From NCBI GenBank assembly GCA_030462125.1, contig JAKDZT010000007.1:1-37091 (forward strand): a stretch of DNA of 37,091 bases, in the 5' to 3' direction. Positions 27,022 through 33,551 of the stretch are shown here, piece by piece (within the stretch, counting starts at the first letter, position 1; every line of letters begins with the position of its first letter). The stretch comes from Tetragenococcus sp. Its GTDB lineage: Bacteria; Bacillota; Bacilli; Lactobacillales; Enterococcaceae. The notes beneath the pieces were generated by a model. That model made no database searches. It was not told the DNA's origin and saw only the letters and a list, made by a program, of their open reading frames with translations. A program made the translations under genes and the position numbers.

Positions 27022-29032
27022 TAAAAAAACAAAGAATTACTACGAAGGCCCAAATGTGATCGTCACATGGGCCCTCGGTCATTTATTGGGCCTAAAAATG
27101 CCAGAAGAGATTAATAAAAATTGGCAAACGTGGCAAATGGAAACATTGCCGATGATTCCAAAAAATATTGGGATTAAACCATTACCTAAAACAGGACAAC
27201 AACTAAAAGCGATTAAGCAGCTTGCTCATCGTAAAGATGTAAACGAATTTGTTATTGCGACCGATGCCGGAAGAGAAGGAGAACTCGTCGCGCGTTGGAT
27301 TTTGGAATGGATTCATTTTGATAAACCAGTGAAACGCTTGTGGATTTCTTCGCAAACCAATAAAGCGATAAAAGAAGGGTTCAAACGTTTAAAACCAGCG
27401 AAAGAATACGATGCGCTTTATGAATCAGCGTTGGCTAGATCAAAAGCGGACTGGTTAGTTGGTTTGAATATTTCACGAGCTTTAACGGTAAAATATGATG
27501 ATAGTTTAAGTGCGGGAAGGGTGCAAACGCCCACCTTATCCTTTGTACGACAACAAGAAAAACAGATTGATAAATTTAAACCACAAACTTATTATGTCAT
27601 CGAACTAGAAGTATCTGGACAAAAAGCATCTCGTCAACAAAAAAATCCATATGAGCTAAAAGAACAACAAGCAGCACAAAAATTAATTGAGCAAATGAGC
27701 CAACACGCAGGTACCGTGAGCTCAGTATCAGAAAAAACAAAGACAGAAAACGCGCCTTTGCCATATGATTTAACCGAAATTCAAAGAGAAGCCAATCAAC
27801 GATATGCCTTCCCCGCTAAAAAGACACTTTCATTGGTTCAAAGTCTATATGAAACACATAAGGTGGTTACTTATCCACGTACAGACAGCAAATATTTAAC
27901 CAATGATATGAAAAAGACAATGAAAGAACGTCTACAAGCTGTTATAAATTTTGCACCGGAAGTAAAAGAATATATTAAATCAGGAGCTAACGTACAGCAA
28001 AAAGCGGTTTTCAATGATGCGAAAGTATCGGACCACTCGGGTTTGATCCCTACAGAACAGCGCGCGAATGCAGCCAAGTTTTCAAATGATGAGCAAAAGA
28101 TTTACAACATGATTGTAGCGCGCTTTTTGACCTTATTTGCTAAGCCACATAAGAAAATCCAACAAAAAGCAACGGTAGCCTTTGGTGATGAGTCTTTTGT
28201 ATTTACACAAAACAAAGTGATTGAAGCTGGGTGGAAAACCTCAGAAGGTGAAGTAGAGACGGCCAATAACTGGCAAGAAAGACAAAAGGTTCAACCCAAT
28301 TTTTCTTTGAAAAAAGAATTGACTAAACCACCCAAACCTTTGAATGAAGGAACCTTATTGGCTAAAATGGAAAAATTTGGCTTAGGTACACCAGCAACAC
28401 GGGCGGAAATTATTGAAAAATTACTTCGGTCTGAACTGATGGAACGAACACCTAGTGGTTTGCAGGTATCTCCAAAAGGTAAGCAATTGTTAGAATTAGT
28501 GAACCCATCCTTAGTAACGCCTGATTTAACTAAAAAATGGGAAGACGAACTTGAAGCGATCGCTCAAGGCAAGTTCTCTAGCGCTAAATTTTTAACGCAA
28601 ATTGAAAAAGATACCAAACAACTGGTCAAAGAAGTTAAGCAAAGCCAGCAAAAATACCAGGATTTTTCTTTAACGCAAAAGAAATGTCCCGAATGTGGTT
28701 CTTTTTTGCGAGAAAAAAATACTCGCGATGGTAAAATTTATGTTTGCTCTAATTCAGAATGTAACTACCGTCGCCGCAAAGATCCTAAGGTAAGTAACCA
28801 CCGTTGTCCACAATGCCATAAGAAGATGGAAATCATTGAAGGCAAAAACGGCGCTTATTTCCGTTGTAAATTTGACGGTATTACTGAAAAAATTCCAGAC
28901 AAAAAAGACCAAAAGAAAAAAATGTCGAAACAAGAAGAAAAAAAATTATTGAAGAAATACTCAAAACCGGAAGAACCCGAAGAAAGTCCACTTGCGATTG
29001 CGTTAAAAGAAGCAATGGACGAAAAGGAATAA
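26954..29032 (+). CDS. topB: DNA topoisomerase III
   Basis: A type IA topoisomerase that decatenates replication and recombination intermediates. The 692 residues include the TOPRIM domain (LILAEKPSVAKDL with Glu8, and ATDAGREGELVAR), the catalytic tyrosine Tyr307 in VVTYPRTDSKYLT, and FGLGTPATRAEIIEKL. The C-terminus carries a zinc-ribbon region with several CxxC pairs (CPECGSFL, CSNSECNY, CPQCHKKM) and a charged tail, as in Bacillota TopB. The start is ATG 26954, preceded by GAAAGGAA; the track start is five codons earlier. The beginning overlaps the DUF1033 gene, suggesting coupled translation. Confidence 0.95.
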   Translation: MKQLILAEKPSVAKDLSKVLGANKKTKNYYEGPNVIVTWALGHLLGLKMPEEINKNWQTWQMETLPMIPKNIGIKPLPKTGQQLKAIKQLAHRKDVNEFVIATDAGREGELVARWILEWIHFDKPVKRLWISSQTNKAIKEGFKRLKPAKEYDALYESALARSKADWLVGLNISRALTVKYDDSLSAGRVQTPTLSFVRQQEKQIDKFKPQTYYVIELEVSGQKASRQQKNPYELKEQQAAQKLIEQMSQHAGTVSSVSEKTKTENAPLPYDLTEIQREANQRYAFPAKKTLSLVQSLYETHKVVTYPRTDSKYLTNDMKKTMKERLQAVINFAPEVKEYIKSGANVQQKAVFNDAKVSDHSGLIPTEQRANAAKFSNDEQKIYNMIVARFLTLFAKPHKKIQQKATVAFGDESFVFTQNKVIEAGWKTSEGEVETANNWQERQKVQPNFSLKKELTKPPKPLNEGTLLAKMEKFGLGTPATRAEIIEKLLRSELMERTPSGLQVSPKGKQLLELVNPSLVTPDLTKKWEDELEAIAQGKFSSAKFLTQIEKDTKQLVKEVKQSQQKYQDFSLTQKKCPECGSFLREKNTRDGKIYVCSNSECNYRRRKDPKVSNHRCPQCHKKMEIIEGKNGAYFRCKFDGITEKIPDKKDQKKKMSKQEEKKLLKKYSKPEEPEESPLAIALKEAMDEKE

Positions 29033-29054
29033 AGGGTATTACGTACAAGCAAAG

Positions 29055-29106
29055 TATCCGAACAATAGAAAGATTACTCGATCTTGCCTATTGTTCGGAT
29101 ATTTTT
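29055..29106 (+). terminator. topB terminator
   Basis: A perfect 14-bp stem TATCCGAACAATAG/CTATTGTTCGGATA, then TTTTTA. Its 19-nt loop contains GATTACTC, the half-site of the neighbouring repeat array C. Confidence 0.9.
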
Positions 29107-29124
29107 ACTTTACTTAGGTCAATT

Positions 29125-29412
29125 GAGTAACGATTTTGCTTTTTATTACTCATTAATGTATTTTTGAGTAACGAATTGTTAAAAGATTACTCAATATTGC
29201 ATTAACGAGTAACGAATCTGCTGTTCATTACTCAATATTAAACATTAGCGTGCAAAATAGATGTTTTTTAGTGGTTTATAATAATTAACGAGTAACGAAT
29301 TAGCTATCCGTTACTCGTTATTTTATTTTTGAGTAACAAAACTAGGTTTCTTTACTCATTATCAAGATTTTGAGGAACAAGATAGTATTCTTTTACTTAA
29401 TTTAAGCTGATT
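29125..29412. repeat. Array C: seven 41-bp palindromic tandem repeats
   Basis: GAGTAACGA-type starts occur at 29125, 29166, 29207, 29290, 29331 and, degenerate, 29372. Steps are 41, 41, 83, 41 and 41; the double step covers one decayed unit at 29248. Each unit has GAGTAA at its start and TTACTC about 21 bp later, so inverted half-sites alternate roughly every 20 bp. The best unit (29290) has 8-bp perfect arms GAGTAACG/CGTTACTC. Spacers are A/T-rich and vary. The array fills the gap between convergent topB and the msmK-type gene, with no coding sequence inside. Confidence 0.93.
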
Positions 29413-29430
29413 GCCATTTTTTGCTAAATC

Positions 29431-29470
29431 TTATCCCCATTGCTTCTCCTAAAAGTAGCAATGGGATAAT
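29431..29470 (-). terminator. probable msmK terminator
   Basis: TTATCCCCATTGCT pairs with AGCAATGGGATAA (one bulge). The minus-strand T-run after it is short (GATTT), so termination may be partial. Confidence 0.55.
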
Positions 29471-29485
29471 GTTATTCTTCAAAAA

Positions 29486-30589
29486 CTAACGAATGACTTC
29501 TTCGGTTTCTTTGTCGAAAAAATGTGCTTTGTTAAGGTCAAAACTTAAATCGATCATTTCTTCTGGTTCGTGAAAGTCTTGGGCATCAACTTTTGAGACG
29601 AATTCTGTAGGGCCGATTTTTGTATATAACATCGTTTCTGCGCCTAGTAATTCGGAGACAACGACTTCTGCGTGCACCGTTACTTCTGGCTCAGCTTCGA
29701 GTATGACTTGTTCGCCGTGAATGTCTTCTGGGCGGATGCCTAGGGTAATTTCTTTACCTTCATAGCCTTTATCCACCAACGTTTTGTTGCGTCCTTCTGG
29801 AAGACGCAATTCTAATCCATAGTTATCTTTAATGATGCCTTCTTTTAAGGTGACATCAAAGAAATTCATCGCTGGCGAACCAATAAATCCAGCAACGAAC
29901 TCGTTTACTGGTGTATCATAAACTTCTTTAGGTTTTCCAATTTGTTGGATAAGTCCGTCCTTCATGATGACGATCCGATCGGCCATAGTCATCGCTTCTG
30001 TTTGGTCATGAGTCACATAGATGGTTGTCGTTTTTAAACGGCGATGTAGTTTAGCGACTTCTGCGCGCATAGCGACACGTAATTTAGCATCTAAGTTGGA
30101 TAAAGGCTCATCCATCAAGAAAACTTTTGCATCGCGCACAATAGCGCGTCCTAAAGCCACCCGTTGTCGTTGCCCGCCGGATAATGCTGCAGGTTTGCGA
30201 TCTAAGTATTCCGCTAGTCCTAAAATTTCGGCAGCGTTATCTACCTTTTCTTTAATTTCTTTTTTGTTATATTTACGTAATTTTAGACCAAAGGCCATAT
30301 TGTCGTAGACAGTCATATGTGGATACGAAGCATAGTTTTGAAAAACCATAGCAATTTTTCGATCTTTGGGAGCCACGTCATTCATTACTTTATCGCCAAT
30401 TTTTAATTCGCCTTCTGTAATATCTTCTAAACCAGCAATCATACGTAAGGTGGTTGATTTTCCGCAACCAGAAGGTCCAACAAAAACGATGAACTCACGA
30501 TCTTTTATATTTAAGTTAAAATCACTGACAGAGAAAAGTTCTGAATTATCGTATTTTTTTCCTATATTTTTTAATGACATTTCAACCAT
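29486..30589 (-). CDS. msmK: sugar ABC transporter ATP-binding protein (MsmK/UgpC/MalK type)
   Basis: The nucleotide-binding subunit for carbohydrate (CUT1) importers. Of 367 residues, the ATPase domain holds Walker A GPSGCGKST (38-46), the Q-loop in FQNYASYPHMTVYDNMAFGL, signature LSGGQRQR (136-143), Walker B VFLMDEP and the switch THDQTEA. A C-terminal OB/TOBE regulatory domain follows (LGIRPEDIHGEQ, VVSELLGAETMLY). No permease or binding-protein genes are adjacent, which fits the shared MsmK-type ATPase that energises several sugar importers in Lactobacillales. AAGGAAC precedes the ATG. A cre site lies in the promoter, so glucose control through CcpA is likely. Confidence 0.92.
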   Translation of the reverse strand: MVEMSLKNIGKKYDNSELFSVSDFNLNIKDREFIVFVGPSGCGKSTTLRMIAGLEDITEGELKIGDKVMNDVAPKDRKIAMVFQNYASYPHMTVYDNMAFGLKLRKYNKKEIKEKVDNAAEILGLAEYLDRKPAALSGGQRQRVALGRAIVRDAKVFLMDEPLSNLDAKLRVAMRAEVAKLHRRLKTTTIYVTHDQTEAMTMADRIVIMKDGLIQQIGKPKEVYDTPVNEFVAGFIGSPAMNFFDVTLKEGIIKDNYGLELRLPEGRNKTLVDKGYEGKEITLGIRPEDIHGEQVILEAEPEVTVHAEVVVSELLGAETMLYTKIGPTEFVSKVDAQDFHEPEEMIDLSFDLNKAHFFDKETEEVIR

Positions 30590-30626
30590 AGTTTTGTTCC
30601 TTCTTTCAAACAGATTTGTTATATAT

Positions 30627-30656
30627 ACTATAATTGAAAGCGGTTCATAAAAGCAA
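30627..30656 (-). promoter_or_regulatory. msmK promoter with cre site
   Basis: On the minus strand TTGCTT, an 18-bp spacer, then TATAGT. Inside the spacer (30635-30648, read on plus) TGAAAGCGGTTCAT is close to the CcpA cre consensus. Its place between -35 and -10 suggests catabolite repression. Confidence 0.6.
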
Positions 30657-30693
30657 GGTAAACCTTTCTACGGGACCCATAAAAAGCCATATG

Positions 30694-30792
30694 TTATATG
30701 GCAAAGGATAAATAATGAATACGATCTGCTGGAAAAGCATGCACAGAAGGTGTAGGATAAATTTCTTGTAGTTTTGCTGATTCACGTGCCAA
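30694..30792 (-). other. 32-codon ORF, possible gene remnant
   Basis: Minus-strand reading from a TTG preceded by GGTGAGG gives a 32-residue peptide containing KLQEIYPTPSVHAFPADRIHYL and then a stop. It reads like the C-terminal end of a normal protein rather than random sequence, but I do not recognise it. It could be a tiny gene or the remains of a deleted one. It is the only coding-like signal in the 270 bases between the msmK promoter and the T-box promoter. Confidence 0.25.
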
Positions 30793-30941
30793 TTACCTCA
30801 CCAAAAAGAGTTATTTTATTTATTGTAATTAAAAAATGTTATTTTGCCCAACTGAAGAGTAAGTTTCGCTAGAACAATTTCTATTTTTGTTCTTGTTTCT
30901 ATATTACTTCAATCCATGAAGACTTTTTTCGATAAAAGTTC

Positions 30942-30970
30942 TTGACATTTTTATTTACTCCTTGTAAAGT
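30942..30970 (+). promoter_or_regulatory. promoter of the T-box-controlled ABC operon
   Basis: Consensus TTGACA, a 17-bp spacer, then TAAAGT. Transcription should start near 30977, leaving a leader of about 390 nt. Confidence 0.8.
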
Positions 30971-30976
30971 AAAAAA

Positions 30977-31243
30977 CAACTTAAATAACTGACATCGAAA
31001 AGAAGAGTAGCTTTAGTTTTGTTTTAAGAGAGTCTCTGGCAGGTGAGAAGAGACAATAAAATTAGGGTGAAACACATCTTGGAGTCGGCTTTTTGAAAGC
31101 GAAGTAGAAGAGTCCGGGCAGCCCGTTATAGCCAAAGTTATTGATTGATGACTTATTGAGTTTTATTCTGTGAAGAATAAATAAATAAAGGTGGAACCGC
31201 GTAATTGACGTCCTTTAGCCGTGTGTGGCTAAAGGACTTTTTT
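30977..31243 (+). promoter_or_regulatory. T-box riboswitch, complete module 1
   Basis: An uncharged-tRNA-sensing leader. Stem I landmarks are AGTAG (31006), AGAGAGTCTC with the GGTGAGAA distal loop, and TGAAACACATCTTGGAG, where the codon before ATCTTGG is CAC (31073-31075), a histidine specifier. GCGAAGTAG and CCCGTTATAG follow. Stem III is TTATTC/GAATAA. The T-box AAGGTGGAACCGCG (31188) can pair with CGTCCTTT to form the antiterminator. The competing terminator is the perfect 11-bp stem GTCCTTTAGCC/GGCTAAAGGAC plus six Ts. The specifier could shift by one or two bases, so histidine is a moderate-confidence call. Confidence 0.9.
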
Positions 31244-31259
31244 ATTTTTAATCAGTAAC

Positions 31260-31347
31260 TAGTCGAGGTCTTTTCTGTGAGGAAAAGATAAATTGAGGTG
31301 GGAACACGTATTTTGCGTCCTCTGGGTAAAACCAGAGGCTATTTTTA
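31260..31347 (+). promoter_or_regulatory. T-box module 2, lacking Stem I
   Basis: A second T-box core begins about 20 nt after the first terminator. It has a Stem III-like hairpin CTTTTCtgtgagGAAAAG, a T-box GAGGTGGGAACACG (31295), the pairing partner CGTCCTC, and a terminator CCTCTGG/CCAGAGG followed by CTATTTTTA. It aligns with the 3' part of module 1 and looks like a partial duplication. There is no room for a Stem I of its own. The tRNA-tail bulge reads UGGG here and UGGA in module 1. Confidence 0.85.
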
Positions 31348-31365
31348 TTTTAGAGGAGGATTTAT

Positions 31366-32007
31366 ATGAGTTATTTATTTTCTATTTTTCCGCAATTGTT
31401 TGCCGGAATGGAAGTCACTTTTCGATTGTTTCTTTTAACGATTGTGGGTTCCATCCCCTTAGGTATTATTTTAGCCTTTGTATTGCGTAGTCGTTCAAAA
31501 ATTTTTAAACCAATTATTCAGGTGTATGTTTGGTTAATGCGAGGCACGCCCCTTTTGTTACAATTGATCTTCGTTTTTTATGGACTACCTCTTATAGGGC
31601 TCGTTTTTGATCGCTTTGATGCTGCTTTAGTTGCTTTTGTCTTTAACTATGCCGCCTATTTTGCAGAGATTTTTAGAGGAGGCATTCAATCCATACCTAA
31701 CGGACAGTATGAAGCAGCACGTGTGTTACGTTTGTCTTATGGACAAACGCTACGGAAAATTATTATCCCCCAAGTGGTAAAAATTACTTTACCTTCTGCT
31801 GGAAATGAAATTATTAATTTAGTTAAGGATACTTCCTTAGTTTACATCCTTGGCTTACAAGATGTTATGCGTATCGGAAAAGTGGCGATGGAACGTGATG
31901 TTTCCTTAGTCCCGCTTTTAGGTGTAGGTATTATGTATCTGCTTATGACGGCTATATTTACTCTTATCCTTCGTACATTGGAAAAAAGGATGGATTATTA
32001 TCGTTAG
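31366..32007 (+). CDS. polar amino acid ABC transporter permease (HisM/GlnP family)
   Basis: The membrane subunit of an amino acid importer, 213 residues with about five helices. The segment YEAARVLRLSYGQTLRKIIIPQV is the EAA loop that contacts the ATPase. MRGTPLLLQLIFVFYGLP and NLVKDTSLVYILG are typical of the polar amino acid (PAAT) group. GAGGAGG precedes the ATG. First gene of a permease-ATPase-binding protein operon behind the tandem T-box leader. The likely CAC specifier suggests histidine as substrate, and T-box-controlled histidine importers (hisXYZ) have been predicted in lactic acid bacteria. Confidence 0.9.
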   Translation: MSYLFSIFPQLFAGMEVTFRLFLLTIVGSIPLGIILAFVLRSRSKIFKPIIQVYVWLMRGTPLLLQLIFVFYGLPLIGLVFDRFDAALVAFVFNYAAYFAEIFRGGIQSIPNGQYEAARVLRLSYGQTLRKIIIPQVVKITLPSAGNEIINLVKDTSLVYILGLQDVMRIGKVAMERDVSLVPLLGVGIMYLLMTAIFTLILRTLEKRMDYYR

Positions 32008-32019
32008 GAGGAAAAATCG

Positions 32020-32658
32020 ATGTTAGAACTTAAAAATGTTAGTAAGTCTTTTGGTTCCCAAAAAGTGATTAATTCGTTAGATTTAACGATTCCCGATGGT
32101 TCAATTTTGGCGATAGTCGGACCTTCTGGTGGTGGGAAAACGACCTTGCTGCGGGTTTTGGCTGGTTTAGAAACAGTAGATAGCGGCGATTTCTTATTAG
32201 ACGGCGAAAAATTTGATCCAGTGAATTCAAAAAGTCAAGAGCAAGTAGTAGGTGTCGTATTTCAAGAGTTTGAACTATTTCCACATTTGAGTGTATTTGA
32301 AAATATTGTGCTAGCGCCAAGATTGGCTTTAAAAGAAGAAAAAGAAACTTATACGAAAAAAGCGAAAGGTATTGCCGCACAATTAGGTTTGGATTCATTA
32401 CTGCAGCAATATCCTTATCAGTTATCTGGCGGACAAAAACAACGGGTAGCGATCGCTAGAGCAATGGCTATGGAACCGAAAGTGTTGGCCTATGATGAAC
32501 CTACGAGTGCGTTAGATCCTGCTTTACGTGAACATGTCGAACAAATCATTTTAGGATTGAAGCAACAAGGGGTTACCCAGCTGGTGGTGACACACGATAT
32601 GACCTTTGCAAAAAATATTGCAGATAACTTATTAAAAGTGGATGAAATCAATGATTAA
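32020..32658 (+). CDS. amino acid ABC transporter ATP-binding protein
   Basis: The ATPase subunit of the importer encoded here, 212 residues, slightly short for the 240-residue family because the C-terminus ends soon after the switch histidine (VVTHDMTFAKNIADNLLKVDEIND). Walker A is GPSGGGKTT (34-42), the Q-loop VVFQEFELFPHLSVFENI, signature LSGGQKQR (135-142), and Walker B VLAYDEPTSALD. All catalytic motifs are intact. Twelve bases separate it from the permease stop, with AGGAGG before the ATG. Confidence 0.92.
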   Translation: MLELKNVSKSFGSQKVINSLDLTIPDGSILAIVGPSGGGKTTLLRVLAGLETVDSGDFLLDGEKFDPVNSKSQEQVVGVVFQEFELFPHLSVFENIVLAPRLALKEEKETYTKKAKGIAAQLGLDSLLQQYPYQLSGGQKQRVAIARAMAMEPKVLAYDEPTSALDPALREHVEQIILGLKQQGVTQLVVTHDMTFAKNIADNLLKVDEIND

Positions 32659-32670
32659 AGGAGGAGAAAC

Positions 32671-33468
32671 TTGAAAAAAGTAAAAAGCTTAGGCCTACTA
32701 TTAGCAAGTATTTTTTTACTAGGAGCTTGCACAGCTGGCGAAGACGAGCAAGCAGTCAAAGACGCAGATGTCGTAGTTGGCTTGGATGATACTTTTGTTC
32801 CTATGGGCTTTCGTGATGATGAGGGAAATCTAACCGGTTTTGACATTGATTTAGCAGAAGCCGTATTTGCTTTAAACGATACTGAAGTTGCTTTTCAACC
32901 GATCGATTGGTCAATGAAAGAAACGGAGCTAAAAAATGGGACCATCGATATGATCTGGAATGGTTATAGTCAAACCCCAGAAAGAGAGGAAGACGTAGCG
33001 TTTTCTGACCCTTATATGCAGAATTCTCAATTATTAGTTACTGCAGAAGGGAGTAATATTGATTCAACCGATGAAATGGAAGAAAAAATCCTAGGGGCGC
33101 AAGAAGGGTCTTCGGGTTATAATTCATTCAATCAAGATTCTAAAGTATTAAAAGACATTGTAGAAGGCGAATCTGCTACGCTTTATGATAGCTTCAATGA
33201 AGCATTTATCGATTTAGAAAATGGACGGATCGATGGGCTATTGATTGATAGAGTTTATGCTGAATACTATTTAAGACAGAATGACCAGGAAGATGACTTT
33301 AATCTGATCGAAACGCCTTATGAAGATGAAAATTTTGCTGTGGGTGTTAGAAAAGATAACGAAGAATTGTTAGAAGAAATTAATGATGGTTTTAAAGAAC
33401 TACAAGATAATGGTGAATTTGCAGAGATTTCGGAAGAATGGTTCGGCGAAGATGTTTCGACTGATTGA
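32671..33468 (+). CDS. amino acid ABC transporter substrate-binding lipoprotein
   Basis: The extracellular receptor of the importer, 265 residues. The lipoprotein signal peptide ends in LLGAC with the lipidated Cys at residue 20. The mature part is a bacterial solute-binding protein family 3 fold: VVVGLDDTFVPMGFRDDEGNLTGFDIDLAEAVF opens lobe 1, FQPIDWSMKETELKNGTIDMIWNGYSQTPER follows, and the C-terminal GVRKDNEELLEEINDGF completes it. It is strongly acidic. The start is a TTG, with AAAGGAGGAG spaced correctly before it. Last gene of the T-box operon, ending at a hairpin before ftsK. Confidence 0.92.
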   Translation: MKKVKSLGLLLASIFLLGACTAGEDEQAVKDADVVVGLDDTFVPMGFRDDEGNLTGFDIDLAEAVFALNDTEVAFQPIDWSMKETELKNGTIDMIWNGYSQTPEREEDVAFSDPYMQNSQLLVTAEGSNIDSTDEMEEKILGAQEGSSGYNSFNQDSKVLKDIVEGESATLYDSFNEAFIDLENGRIDGLLIDRVYAEYYLRQNDQEDDFNLIETPYEDENFAVGVRKDNEELLEEINDGFKELQDNGEFAEISEEWFGEDVSTD

Positions 33469-33486
33469 GAAAAATTTAAAGAAAGT

Positions 33487-33519
33487 TGGGAAGAAACTTT
33501 TGTTCCCTTCTTTTTTTTT
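33487..33519 (+). terminator. ABC operon terminator
   Basis: GGGAA/TTCCC hairpin followed by TTC and a long T-run. A TATAAT at 33521 immediately after it is the likely ftsK -10. Confidence 0.6.
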
Positions 33520-33551
33520 GTATAATGGGTAAGAATGAAAAGAGGGATGAC

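Noticed and set aside
29125-29412. CRISPR array
   Set aside because: Period is regular, but the repeated part is short, palindromic and degenerate, the spacers are A/T-rich and not unique-looking, and no cas genes are present.
31293-31490. 65-aa ORF over the T-box and permease start
   Set aside because: It lies across the second T-box terminator and is out of frame with the permease.
31773-32398. frameshifted or duplicated ABC genes suggested by antisense ORFs in 32069-32398
   Set aside because: The forward genes are complete with all motifs; the antisense ORF is a codon-bias shadow.
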